DNA from: Chlamydia trachomatis
GTDB taxonomy: Bacteria; Chlamydiota; Chlamydiia; Chlamydiales; JAAKFR01
NCBI GenBank assembly: GCA_945861315.1
Contig: CAMAUB010000070.1
Coordinates: forward strand, 1 to 6,994
DNA: 6,994 nucleotides
Reading direction: 5' to 3'
Below, piece by piece: positions 1 through 6,663 of this stretch; the first letter of the stretch is position 1, and the number at the start of each line of letters is the position of its first letter. Under the pieces are notes generated by a model, which saw only the letters and a list, made by a program, of their open reading frames with translations, was not told where the DNA came from and did no database searches. Position numbers and translations under genes: made by a program.

Positions 1-246
1 GATAATCCCCATAGCAGTGACTTTGTCACCCTTTTTCATGCCGCCACGCTTCTTCTCCATTGCCTTACGACGCTTGTTCTCTGGGCGCCATAGAATGAAG
101 TAGAAGAATACGATGGCAATTCCAATCATGATCAATGTTTGATACATAGATCCTGAGCGGCCCGCGCTCTCTCCCTCTGCAAAAAGAGGAGAAGCTGCAA
201 AAAGAGCCAGCGGAACCAAAAATATTTTTGAAAGAATGTTTTTCAT
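1..246 (-). CDS. yajC: YajC, Sec translocon accessory subunit (3' end outside window)
   Basis: YajC is a small inner-membrane protein that associates with SecDF in protein export. The visible 82 residues start at the ATG on 246-244, preceded by AGGGA at 254-258 with a 7-nt spacer. Residues 1-23 look like a cleavable signal peptide (Lys-bearing start, hydrophobic stretch, then SPLFA before EGE), which is unusual for YajC in general but which I recall for chlamydial members. A transmembrane helix follows at about 36-50 (LIMIGIAIVFFYFIL), then the family's RPxxKRRK-type basic segment (WRPENKRRKAMEKK) and the start of the small conserved domain (KKGDKVTAMGII, equivalent to KGDEV in E. coli). The C-terminal part is lost at the window edge. 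The gene follows the methyltransferase on the same strand after 46 bases and seems to have its own promoter. The family assignment is secure. Confidence 0.92.
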   Translation of the reverse strand, partial: MKNILSKIFLVPLALFAASPLFAEGESAGRSGSMYQTLIMIGIAIVFFYFILWRPENKRRKAMEKKRGGMKKGDKVTAMGII

Positions 247-279
247 ATAATAATCCCTGTGTTAACCGAAAACACTTCT

Positions 280-308
280 ATTATAACAAATATTATCGAG
301 TTAGGCAA
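280..308 (-). promoter_or_regulatory. candidate sigma-70/sigma-66 type promoter of yajC
   Basis: Reading the minus strand, TTGCCT (308-303) is followed after exactly 17 bases by a perfect TATAAT (285-280). Initiation would fall near 273, giving a leader of about 27 bases that holds the AGGGA ribosome binding site. The -35 box and part of the spacer lie in the last codons of the upstream methyltransferase gene. The -35 matches consensus at 4 of 6 positions. It is judged by motif only. Confidence 0.55.
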
Positions 309-1375
309 ACGATATTCTCTATATGAGGAGTATGAGGGAATTGATCCACAGGTTGTACTAGGTCAATCTTATAACCTTCCATAGAATCTATGTTCATTTT
401 TTGACTTTTGGGGTTGCAGGAGATGTAAATAATTTTTTTAGCCCCTAAACGAAGCACCTCTTCGATACATTTTTTGGTCAATCCAGCCCTTGGGGGGTCA
501 AGAATCACACAATCGGGCTTAGCTAGCCCTCCAAGCGATTGCTCCACGTCTCCCTCAATAAGCTCCATATTCACCCCATTTAGGGCAATATTTTCCCTTG
601 CAGCAGAAACAGCCTCGGGAACCATCTCAATGCCTATGACTTTTTTAGCTTTTTCACAAGCTATAATTCCAATTGAGCCTATCCCACAATACAAATCAAG
701 TAAGAGATCAACATCACCAAGCTCCTGTAGAGCTGTCTTATAGAGCACCTCAGCCTGCCTAGTATTTGGCTGAAAAAAGGAGGCTGCTCTTACTTTAAAG
801 CAATAATCAAAGAGCTTTTCATGAATATGATCCACCCCATGAACGACCTCCTCTTTAAAGTAGGTTGGCACTCCCTTTTGAGCATATTGCCGTCTTATAA
901 TCACCGATTCAATATCACCAACAGCTTCCTTAAAACCTTCGATTTCCACATCACCAACAACGCCCAAAACGGCCATCTTCTCACCGGTGTGAATCCCCTC
1001 TCTAAGAGTTAATGTTCGAAGCTCACCTCGCCCTGCAGGAGGAAAATAAGCCTCTAAACCAGACTCTTCCCACCAAGCATAGACATCTTCGAGCGTATGA
1101 ATGAACCATTCACTTGTCAAAAGGCACTCTTGGAGATTGACAACCCTTCCTCGTTTGGCGCGCATCATCAATCCCAAAAAGCGATCTCCCTCCTTATTTT
1201 GAGAGAAAGAGAACTCCATTTTATTGCGCCACCGCCAAGGATTTGTACAGCCAATGATGGGTCGAACAGCGCCAAACAGCTGTCGAACCATCTCCTCTTT
1301 TATTTCGGTTTGCTGTTCATATTCGATATTCTGAAACTTACATCCCCCGCAAACTCCAAAGTGCTGACAAATCAT
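293..1375 (-). CDS. rlmD: 23S rRNA (uracil-5-)-methyltransferase, RlmD/RumA (YgcA) family
   Basis: This is a SAM-dependent enzyme that makes 5-methyluridine in RNA, probably 23S rRNA. The 360 residues hold the family's iron-sulfur ligands C3, C9 and C12 (CGGC motif) with C84 as the fourth Cys. The SAM fold contains DLYCGIGSIG (227-236), and the FFQPNTRQAE motif lies at 200-209. The catalytic region has DPPR (293-296), the nucleophile C320 in YISCNP, and the HIEN motif near the C-terminus with E353 as likely base. There is no N-terminal TRAM domain, so the length is nearer RlmC (about 375) than E. coli RlmD (about 433). Sequence alone does not separate U747, U1939 or dual specificity. The ATG is fixed by an in-frame TAA 18 bases upstream; no Shine-Dalgarno is visible. 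Its place between yajC and hctA agrees with the order I recall for Chlamydia (CT741-CT743). Confidence 0.92.
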   Translation of the reverse strand: MICQHFGVCGGCKFQNIEYEQQTEIKEEMVRQLFGAVRPIIGCTNPWRWRNKMEFSFSQNKEGDRFLGLMMRAKRGRVVNLQECLLTSEWFIHTLEDVYAWWEESGLEAYFPPAGRGELRTLTLREGIHTGEKMAVLGVVGDVEIEGFKEAVGDIESVIIRRQYAQKGVPTYFKEEVVHGVDHIHEKLFDYCFKVRAASFFQPNTRQAEVLYKTALQELGDVDLLLDLYCGIGSIGIIACEKAKKVIGIEMVPEAVSAARENIALNGVNMELIEGDVEQSLGGLAKPDCVILDPPRAGLTKKCIEEVLRLGAKKIIYISCNPKSQKMNIDSMEGYKIDLVQPVDQFPHTPHIENIVCLTR

Positions 1376-1438
1376 ACAAAGCAGAATACATTAAAAACTT
1401 ATTTGCGGGCAAGGGAACGGACAAGGGCAGGGGGAGAT

Positions 1439-1475
1439 AAAAAAAGGGAGGCATATCTGGTGATCAGCCTCCCTT
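1439..1475 (-). terminator. intrinsic terminator downstream of hctA
   Basis: A 9-bp perfect stem (AAGGGAGGC at 1444-1452 against GCCTCCCTT at 1467-1475) encloses a 14-nt loop. On the minus strand it is followed directly by a run of T (opposite the A-run at 1439-1445), the layout of a rho-independent terminator. It starts 36 bases past the hctA stop codon and about 65 bases before the methyltransferase start, so hctA is probably a separate transcript. Confidence 0.8.
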
Positions 1476-1510
1476 AAAAAAAATACAGTAACTTTCGACT
1501 CTGGCGTCAG

Positions 1511-1915
1511 TTATTTTTTCTTACGACGTACTTTAGCAGCTGGGCGCTTTTTCGCCAAGGCTTTTGGATTCGCCGCTTTTCTTTTAGGTGCTCTTTTTTT
1601 TGCAGCAGCCTTCTTCATAACGGGTGCTCTTTTTTTAGCAGCCACCCTCTTTTTAGCTGGTGCCTTTGCTTTTGAAGCTGCCTTTTTGACAACTTTTTTC
1701 ACTTTCTTTGCTACTTTCTTACCAACTTTCTTAACTTTTTTTACGCCTTCTTTAACAGAAAGCTTTCTGAACGCTTTAGCAGCTTTTTCAAACTTTATTG
1801 AACAAGTGCGTACGCGTTGGGCAGCAGCCTTATTTCCAGTTTCTGCTTTTTCTAAATCGTTTGCTATGGTGCAGAGTAACTCTTTCATTGCATTGCATGT
1901 GTCTTTAACTGTCAT
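1511..1915 (-). CDS. hctA: Histone H1-like nucleoid protein Hc1
   Basis: Hc1 condenses chlamydial DNA when reticulate bodies turn into elementary bodies. The 134-residue product has two parts. Residues 1-55 form a helical, mixed-charge domain with the chlamydial signature GNKAAAQRVRT (27-37), then SIKFEKAAKAFRKLS. Residues 55-134 are an extremely basic low-complexity tail of Lys, Ala, Arg, Val and Pro with repeated AKK, KKRAP and KKV units, resembling eukaryotic H1 tails. Length is close to Chlamydia Hc1 (about 125). The start ATG lies 5 bases from a strong AGGAGGAG. The gene is monocistronic (terminator downstream) and divergent from the TPR/Tol-like operon. Three cysteines (C7, C15, C38) occur in the N-terminal domain; I do not recall these in C. 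trachomatis Hc1. In Chlamydiaceae, Hc1 translation is blocked by the sRNA IhtA, but no such gene is recognisable here. Confidence 0.93.
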   Translation of the reverse strand: MTVKDTCNAMKELLCTIANDLEKAETGNKAAAQRVRTCSIKFEKAAKAFRKLSVKEGVKKVKKVGKKVAKKVKKVVKKAASKAKAPAKKRVAAKKRAPVMKKAAAKKRAPKRKAANPKALAKKRPAAKVRRKKK

Positions 1916-1920
1916 AACTT

Positions 1921-1928
1921 CTCCTCCT
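1921..1928 (-). promoter_or_regulatory. strong ribosome binding site of hctA
   Basis: On the minus strand AGGAGGAG precedes the hctA ATG by 5 bases (AAGTT). It is by far the best Shine-Dalgarno in the window and fits a protein made in bulk late in development. It also fixes the start codon. Confidence 0.85.
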
Positions 1929-1953
1929 CTTATAGGACGTCGACATATATTTG

Positions 1954-1983
1954 TTCATAAGTCTAGTCCGTTTATTAGTTCAA
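1954..1983 (-). promoter_or_regulatory. weak candidate promoter of hctA
   Basis: On the minus strand TTGAAC (1983-1978) and TATGAA (1959-1954) are separated by 18 bases; each matches sigma-70 consensus at 4 of 6 positions. The start site would be near 1947, giving a leader of about 31 bases. The region is AT-rich, so chance matches are easy, and other pairings are possible. Confidence 0.3.
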
Positions 1984-1999
1984 GTCTTTTTTTGGACAT

Positions 2000-2016
2000 G
2001 AGAAAATAACTTTCTC
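2000..2016. repeat. short inverted repeat just upstream of the TPR gene
   Basis: GAGAAA (2000-2005) and TTTCTC (2011-2016) are perfect inverted copies around ATAAC, ending 10 bases before the TPR start codon, where a Shine-Dalgarno would be expected but is missing. It could be a small operator or leader hairpin, but six base pairs in AT-rich DNA may be chance. Confidence 0.25.
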
Positions 2017-2026
2017 GGTATATGCT

Positions 2027-5017
2027 ATGGGAATGCGTCTATTTTGTATTTTTTTGGTGTGTTGTTCTTTTTTTTGGGAAGACGATGAAAAAGAGATAAA
2101 ATCGCTTGCTCAAAAGGGTGAGGAAGCGATTTACTCGGCCGATTTTAAAGGGGCAAAAGAAATTTATGGCACCCTTTTTAAGAAGACAAATGGGGAGCGA
2201 GGATTTCTCTCTTGGCAATCTTATATCGATTTTTATTTAAATTATGTCCGAGCTTTGGAAGGTTTGGGGGAATTTGAAACTGCCACAAAAACCTTGCAAG
2301 ATCTCATGAACCAAAAGCCACCTAATGAGTATTTACCCAGAATTAAGCTGACTCAAGCTAGGCTTGGAGCAGATCAAAATTCCCCTGAAAGAGCCTACTT
2401 AGAGATGTCTAAAATCGCCTCTTACTTACCAATGGAGCATTGGACACGCGAGGATTTATCCTTTTTTCACGCACTTTGCTACTCTTTGGACGAGCATTTT
2501 GACACTCTTTTAAAGAAGGCTAGACGCTATTTTGTAACGGGGAACTTTGAAGAGGCACGTGCTATTTATGAGGAGATTTTAAAGGCTGTGTGCGAAGGCT
2601 ACTTTCCAAAGGCCTTTTTAAATCCAGAGCTTTTAGAGAAGAAGGTTCGCTACTGTTTGGCAGAGTGTCACTATTCAATGGCTGAATATGAGAAGACGAT
2701 CTCATTGATCAACTCTAAAGGAGATGGAGAGATTGATCGGGAGATGATTTATTTGATGGCGCTCTGTTTTCAAAAGCAACAAGAATATGAGAAGGCGATT
2801 GAATATTTTCAGCAATATGCTGGTTACCTCGGGCAACATTATGACCACGCCCTTTTTGAGATTGGAATTTATGCCTACAAACATGGGAACCGAGCAAAGG
2901 CAAAGCACTATTTTGAAATGTTACAAAAATTGGAGACATCTGGAAAGCCCAAGCTGGTTGGTGCACTCTATTTAAGTCGTATTCTTTTACAGCAGAAAGA
3001 TGCCGAGGAAGTTGAAAAGTTGCTCGCTCATTTTTCTCCTGAGAAGCTTCTAGAAGATCCTCTTAAATACGAGCGTTTTTATTTGCTTGGGGAAGCCGCC
3101 TTCATGCAAAACCATTTTGAGCAAGCGAAAAAAATGTATCTGCGCTCATTACCTAAAACAATTGGATGCGAATGGGGATTACAAGCGCGCTATAAGCTTG
3201 GCTGGTGCTATGTAAAACTACAAATGTATGAGGAAGCTGAAAACTTGTTTAAAATGTTACTCATTTCAAATGAAAAAGAGGCTGCACTATTTGCTTTAGC
3301 ACGTCTTTATTTGTTGCAAAATGAGGCAACTGCTGAAGAAAAAATTGAAGGGCTTTTAGCAAATCACGCTTTCTCTTTTGAAAAAGAACATGAGGCCTTG
3401 CTAGTGCGCGCGGAAGCGGCACGAGGTTATGAGCGGAAAAGAAAACTCTACCTTGAAGCAACGTCTCAAAACTACAGTGGACTTATAACTTATTTAGATG
3501 CTTGGTATGGGCTTGGCCTTTCTGAATTTCAAAAAGGACTCTTAAATCCAGCAGATGGAGCTCTCTACTTTGAACGAGCAACACTTGCATTTGAAGAAGC
3601 TTTTCCGCTTTGTGAGAAACAAGATACAAAGCGCGCATCAGAAATTTTGAAGTTGGAAGCGAAAGCCAACTTCTATCGCAACTCTCCTCTCTCTTCTCTT
3701 GCCCTACTAGAAAAACTACTAGAGCAATTTATTGAGACGTGCGAAGAGCATGAGGAGACACTTTATTTGCGTGGACTTGTTGCCTCTAAATTGACAGATG
3801 CAGGCTATCTATCTCTTGCTGAAAGATCTTTAAAGCAAGTAGTAGAGACTTATCCAAATGGAAACTATGCTCCCGACGCCCTTCTCGCTTTGGGAACTCT
3901 CTACTATCAAAAAGGTGATTTCGATCAAGCTCAAGAAACTTTTTTTGATCTGGCCACTCACTACCCCCATTCAATACGTGCCGCTGAAGGGTGGTTTTGG
4001 GCAGCTGAAGCTTTGGAGAAATGCGGGTTATGGGACAATCAGAGCCGTGTTGCTCATTGCCGTAGGCAACTGTTTGAGAGCTATCCAACTTCTAAATATG
4101 CTGCGGAAGCTTTTTTTAGATTCTACCCCTATTCAAAGTATGTTGAAGGCAATAGCGAAGCTATGGCTCATATCAAACGGCTGCCTACTTTCTTTGCAGA
4201 CTCCCCTCTTTGCGTAGCAGCTAACTATTTAATTGCAATGAACGAAACTGATTTTGAGAGAGCTGAGACAGCCTTTAATAGTGCTATTCATCAGTTTCAT
4301 CGCTCCTTTGAAGAGGGTAAAATCCCCGATATGACTACAGTCCACTTTTACTATGAGGCAAAGCACAAACTGGCGCTCTTGTATTTAAAGGAGAATCAAA
4401 AGATTGAACAAGCTTTCTTGTTGCTAAGGCGCATCATTAGTGATTTTGAAGAGAAAGAACACCCTTTCGCCTCATTAACTCACGATTCATTGCTCTATGA
4501 TCAAGCTCGCTATTCACTGGCCAAAGGATATCTGCAGGTTGGACAAAAGACAAAGGCTGAGCAAATTTTTTTAAAGATGCTCACCAGGTTTAGAGAGATT
4601 GGACTAGAAGAGGGGCTCTACCTCTCTCTTACTTGGCGCGAACAAGCAAAGCTTGCCATGGAGTGCCATGACCTTGAGACAGCGATGAACTGCTTAAATT
4701 TTTCGGATGATGCTGGTACCTATTACCTTTCAGATGAGCAACGCCTAAATCTTTGGCTACTTAAAAGTGAGTGCTATCGCCTTCAATATGACTATAGTAA
4801 TGCGATGCGTATGCTCTCTAAAGTGATCAATGCCGATGTAACTAGCCCTTTGCGCATAAAAGCGATGTATTTGCGCGCAGAGATCTATGAGTTGCAAGAG
4901 CGCCCAGAACTTGTCATGAGACAGCTTGAAGCGATTGTGAAAAAAGGTGGCGAATGGGCTTTATTGGCCAAACAAAAACTAAAACAAATGTACGGAGTTT
5001 CACAGGAGATCAAATGA
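2027..5017 (+). CDS. Large TPR-repeat protein, probably exported, first gene of a Tol/Exb-like operon
   Basis: The 996-residue protein is almost entirely helical TPR-type repeats, which act as protein-protein scaffolds. Clear units include TGNFEEARAIYEEIL (about 170), QEYEKAIEYFQQY, KHGNRAKAKHYFEML, QNHFEQAKKMYLRSL, LQMYEEAENLFKMLL, the best match YYQKGDFDQAQETFFDLA (from about 625), GQKTKAEQIFLKML and LQYDYSNAMRMLSKV. I count about a dozen. The YPNGNYAPDAL (609 on) and YPTSKYAAEAFF (686 on) segments recall the BamD/CpoB (YbgF) style of periplasmic TPRs. The N-terminus has one Arg and a short hydrophobic run (5-17) before EDDEKE, so export is likely but the cleavage site is unclear; LVCC (10-13) is an imperfect lipobox. 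ATG 2033 (M3) is an alternative start; neither has a Shine-Dalgarno. The end overlaps the next gene by ATGA. Function is unknown; position suggests it serves the TolQR-type motor. Confidence 0.88.
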   Translation: MGMRLFCIFLVCCSFFWEDDEKEIKSLAQKGEEAIYSADFKGAKEIYGTLFKKTNGERGFLSWQSYIDFYLNYVRALEGLGEFETATKTLQDLMNQKPPNEYLPRIKLTQARLGADQNSPERAYLEMSKIASYLPMEHWTREDLSFFHALCYSLDEHFDTLLKKARRYFVTGNFEEARAIYEEILKAVCEGYFPKAFLNPELLEKKVRYCLAECHYSMAEYEKTISLINSKGDGEIDREMIYLMALCFQKQQEYEKAIEYFQQYAGYLGQHYDHALFEIGIYAYKHGNRAKAKHYFEMLQKLETSGKPKLVGALYLSRILLQQKDAEEVEKLLAHFSPEKLLEDPLKYERFYLLGEAAFMQNHFEQAKKMYLRSLPKTIGCEWGLQARYKLGWCYVKLQMYEEAENLFKMLLISNEKEAALFALARLYLLQNEATAEEKIEGLLANHAFSFEKEHEALLVRAEAARGYERKRKLYLEATSQNYSGLITYLDAWYGLGLSEFQKGLLNPADGALYFERATLAFEEAFPLCEKQDTKRASEILKLEAKANFYRNSPLSSLALLEKLLEQFIETCEEHEETLYLRGLVASKLTDAGYLSLAERSLKQVVETYPNGNYAPDALLALGTLYYQKGDFDQAQETFFDLATHYPHSIRAAEGWFWAAEALEKCGLWDNQSRVAHCRRQLFESYPTSKYAAEAFFRFYPYSKYVEGNSEAMAHIKRLPTFFADSPLCVAANYLIAMNETDFERAETAFNSAIHQFHRSFEEGKIPDMTTVHFYYEAKHKLALLYLKENQKIEQAFLLLRRIISDFEEKEHPFASLTHDSLLYDQARYSLAKGYLQVGQKTKAEQIFLKMLTRFREIGLEEGLYLSLTWREQAKLAMECHDLETAMNCLNFSDDAGTYYLSDEQRLNLWLLKSECYRLQYDYSNAMRMLSKVINADVTSPLRIKAMYLRAEIYELQERPELVMRQLEAIVKKGGEWALLAKQKLKQMYGVSQEIK
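5004..5008 (+). promoter_or_regulatory. ribosome binding site deciding the TolQ/ExbB start
   Basis: AGGAG lies inside the end of the TPR gene, 5 bases before ATG 5014. It favours this start over the in-frame ATG at 4954, whose 20 extra residues are polar, have no family resemblance and overlap the TPR gene by 64 bases. Confidence 0.8.
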
Positions 5018-5625
5018 CACGCTACTTTATGGAATGGAATACAGTGTTGGTGGTGCTCCTTGGCTGCTCACTTATTGCCATGGCTATTTTTTTTGAACGG
5101 TTGCTCTTTTTGTACAAATCTGAAATCGATTCAAATCAGTTCATCATTTCGCTGAAAAAAGCAATTGAAGAGCATAACATCATCGAAGGAATTACGATTT
5201 GTGAGACTACGGGTGGGGCTGTGGCAAATATTGTTCGAAGCGGCTTACTGCGGCATGACCGCTCAAAAGAGGAAATCGTTAATAGCATGGAACTTGTAGG
5301 AATGGGAGAAATTGCTCGGCTAGAGAAAAATGCTCGCGTCTTATCGATTATTGCTCATATTGCACCCCTCATCGGATTACTTGGTACAGTGCTTGGCTTT
5401 ATCCAAGCATTTGCTGAGATGCGCATCTCAGGGCTGATGGATATCTCCACCTCACGAGTTGGGGAGGCGATGGAGTACGCCCTTGTCACAACAGCTGCTG
5501 GGCTAGTTGTTGCTATCCCATCCATTGTTGCCTACAACTACCTAGTTAGCCGTGTGAAGGCAATTGTATTAGAAATTCAAACAGTCTCTTCAGAAGTTGT
5601 GGACTTATTAACTCATGAAATTTAA
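5014..5625 (+). CDS. exbB: MotA/TolQ/ExbB family proton-channel subunit
   Basis: This is the multi-pass half of a TolQR/ExbBD-type inner-membrane motor that turns proton-motive force into movement of an envelope partner. The 203 residues have the family's three helices: TM1 at about 10-32, then a cytoplasmic loop, TM2 at 110-133 with APLIGLLGTVLGFIQAF (117-133), and TM3 at 154-177 with ALVTTAAGLVVAIP (156-169). T159/T160 sit where the channel Thr of ExbB/TolQ lies. It is slightly shorter than E. coli TolQ (230) or ExbB (244), mostly in the loop and tail. It overlaps the TPR gene by 4 bases (ATGA) and the next gene by 11, so the three are translationally coupled. TolQ and ExbB cannot be told apart by sequence alone. 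The symbol follows the usage I recall for Chlamydia (CT596/CT597). Confidence 0.93.
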   Translation: MTRYFMEWNTVLVVLLGCSLIAMAIFFERLLFLYKSEIDSNQFIISLKKAIEEHNIIEGITICETTGGAVANIVRSGLLRHDRSKEEIVNSMELVGMGEIARLEKNARVLSIIAHIAPLIGLLGTVLGFIQAFAEMRISGLMDISTSRVGEAMEYALVTTAAGLVVAIPSIVAYNYLVSRVKAIVLEIQTVSSEVVDLLTHEI

Positions 5626-6043
5626 ACAAACATTAGAACCAGCACTTTCGCTGATCGACTTGACACCCCTTGTCGATGTCATTTTGCTTATGCTCATCTT
5701 CCTTTTACTTACCTCAGATATCTTGCCCCTCAAATCTCTCAACATAGAGCCTCCAGAGCTTAATCTTAAAGCCCCAGCACTGACTGCTCAAGTGCTCGTT
5801 GTCATGGATGCACACAATGTAATCTATGTTGGAAGCAAAAAAGAAATCGTTGACCTTGAAACCTTTAAGACAAGCTTAATCAAAGAGGTAGAAAAAAGTG
5901 GACAAAACCACCCTGGCGCTGATACCACAGTTGTACTTAGCATAGATCGCAGGGTGGAATATGGAGACTTTTTACGACTTTTCTCTCTTGCACAAGAGTC
6001 AGGAGTCAAACTTAGATTGATGTACAATGATGTTACGCGTTAA
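5615..6043 (+). CDS. exbD: TolR/ExbD family stator partner of the proton channel
   Basis: This is the single-pass partner of the upstream channel protein. Residues 13-34 contain the family signature LIDLTPLVDVILLMLIFLLL. D21 is the conserved membrane Asp that carries protons (Asp25 in E. coli ExbD, Asp23 in TolR). Residues from about 45 to 142 form the periplasmic domain, including DTTVVLSIDRRVEYGDFLRLF, the usual 'x-I-x-x-D-x-x-x-x-Y-G' strand-turn-helix of ExbD/TolR. The 142-residue length is typical. The ATG lies inside the channel gene (11-base overlap) and has no evident Shine-Dalgarno, so coupled translation is likely. The 17-base overlap with the next gene repeats the pattern. All key motifs are present. 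Confidence 0.93.
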   Translation: MKFKQTLEPALSLIDLTPLVDVILLMLIFLLLTSDILPLKSLNIEPPELNLKAPALTAQVLVVMDAHNVIYVGSKKEIVDLETFKTSLIKEVEKSGQNHPGADTTVVLSIDRRVEYGDFLRLFSLAQESGVKLRLMYNDVTR

Positions 6044-6416
6044 ACAGCAAAAAGATGCATATTCCGTAGCTTTTCGAAGTAAAGAGAAGTTCTTTGGAAA
6101 AGAATTGCTTTTAGGGGCCTTGTTTGCCCTTCTCATCCATAGTGCTGCCTTTTCACTTTTCACCATTACGACATGCCCCAAAGAGCATCTCTGCCCTCTG
6201 CCCGCTCTTCATGTTGAAGTTGACATGGGTGGTGGAAAATTGGCTCAAGCACAAATCACAGCTCCTCTTGAGACATTTGAACTTCCCCTTTATTCGACAC
6301 TCAACTTTTCCCTACCAACTCAAGAAACTTCCTTCGAATTTGATTGCCAAGAGCCCGACTTCTCTGCAATTGAAGTTATTGATTATGAATCACTTTACAT
6401 AGATTTTGATGATTAA
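6027..6416 (+). CDS. Short single-pass envelope protein, TolA/TonB-like N-terminal anchor only
   Basis: I do not recognise a named family over the full length. The 129 residues start with a polar, basic cytoplasmic part (1-26), then one transmembrane helix (about 27-48, LLLGALFALLIHSAAFSLF). H38 within it recalls the membrane His of TonB (SxxxH) and TolA, though the position four residues earlier is Ala instead of Ser. The remaining 80 residues should be periplasmic: C50 and C56 just outside the membrane, one more Cys at 107, a VDMGGG segment, and an acidic end (DYESLYIDFDD). The Pro/Lys-rich or long helical spacer and the C-terminal TonB/TolA domain are missing; the reading frame is not disrupted. 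Position directly after exbD is where tonB/tolA usually sits. It starts 17 bases inside exbD (two ATGs in tandem) and overlaps the next gene. Confidence 0.75.
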   Translation: MMLRVKQQKDAYSVAFRSKEKFFGKELLLGALFALLIHSAAFSLFTITTCPKEHLCPLPALHVEVDMGGGKLAQAQITAPLETFELPLYSTLNFSLPTQETSFEFDCQEPDFSAIEVIDYESLYIDFDD

Positions 6417-6663
6417 AATTGAAATGACAACAGCACTAATTCTCTATCTCATCCTATTTCTTGGAATCTGCACTGTGGCATGGCTCACATCACATTTCAA
6501 GCAAAGAAGAAAAAAACTGCCAATAGAACTTTCGGCTCTTACAACCTGCGAATTTTGTCATCACTGTTATCTAGCACAATCAGACAAAACACTCTCTCGC
6601 TGTCCAAACTGTGACTGCCTTAATCAAAAGTCATTGAAGAAAAAACACGACCCTTTATCCTAG
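6409..6663 (+). CDS. Small membrane-anchored zinc-ribbon protein, unknown function
   Basis: The 84-residue product has an N-terminal transmembrane helix (about 8-28), then a strongly basic stretch (HFKQRRKK, 29-36) that by the positive-inside rule puts the rest in the cytoplasm. Residues 47-70 carry two Cys knuckles, CEFC (47-50) and CPNC (65-68), spaced like a zinc ribbon, with extra ligand-type residues H51, H52, C53 and C70. I do not know a named family with this layout. ATG 6409 overlaps the previous stop by 8 bases and is preferred over TTG 6406 and ATG 6424; no start has a Shine-Dalgarno. It ends the operon. The last Ser codon and the stop TAG (6661-6663) lie mainly in the inserted palindromic element, so the natural C-terminus may differ. 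Operon coupling makes it a real gene; its role is unknown. Confidence 0.78.
   Translation: MIKIEMTTALILYLILFLGICTVAWLTSHFKQRRKKLPIELSALTTCEFCHHCYLAQSDKTLSRCPNCDCLNQKSLKKKHDPLS
6654..6658. repeat. left copy of 5-bp direct repeat TTTAT (target-site duplication)
   Basis: TTTAT directly abuts the left end of the palindromic element and is repeated exactly at its right end (6822-6826), as expected for a staggered-cut insertion. Confidence 0.65.

Noticed and set aside
1686..2009. Plus-strand ORF opposite hctA rich in Phe, Thr and Leu
   Set aside because: It is the complement of the Lys/Ala-rich hctA tail; the minus-strand frame has the Hc1 signature and a strong RBS.
2019..2024. TATATG just before the TPR start as a -10 box with TTGGAC at 1992-1997
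   Set aside because: The spacer would be 21 bases and transcription would begin inside the coding region, so it is not a plausible promoter for this start codon.
3858..4217. Plus-strand 119-codon ORF inside the TPR gene
   Set aside because: It is a shifted-frame shadow; the main frame is uninterrupted and carries clear TPR repeats throughout this stretch.
4954..5013. Twenty-residue N-terminal extension of the TolQ/ExbB protein from an upstream ATG
   Set aside because: The extension lies wholly in the TPR gene, has no family similarity, and the internal ATG 5014 has a good AGGAG and forms the usual ATGA overlap.
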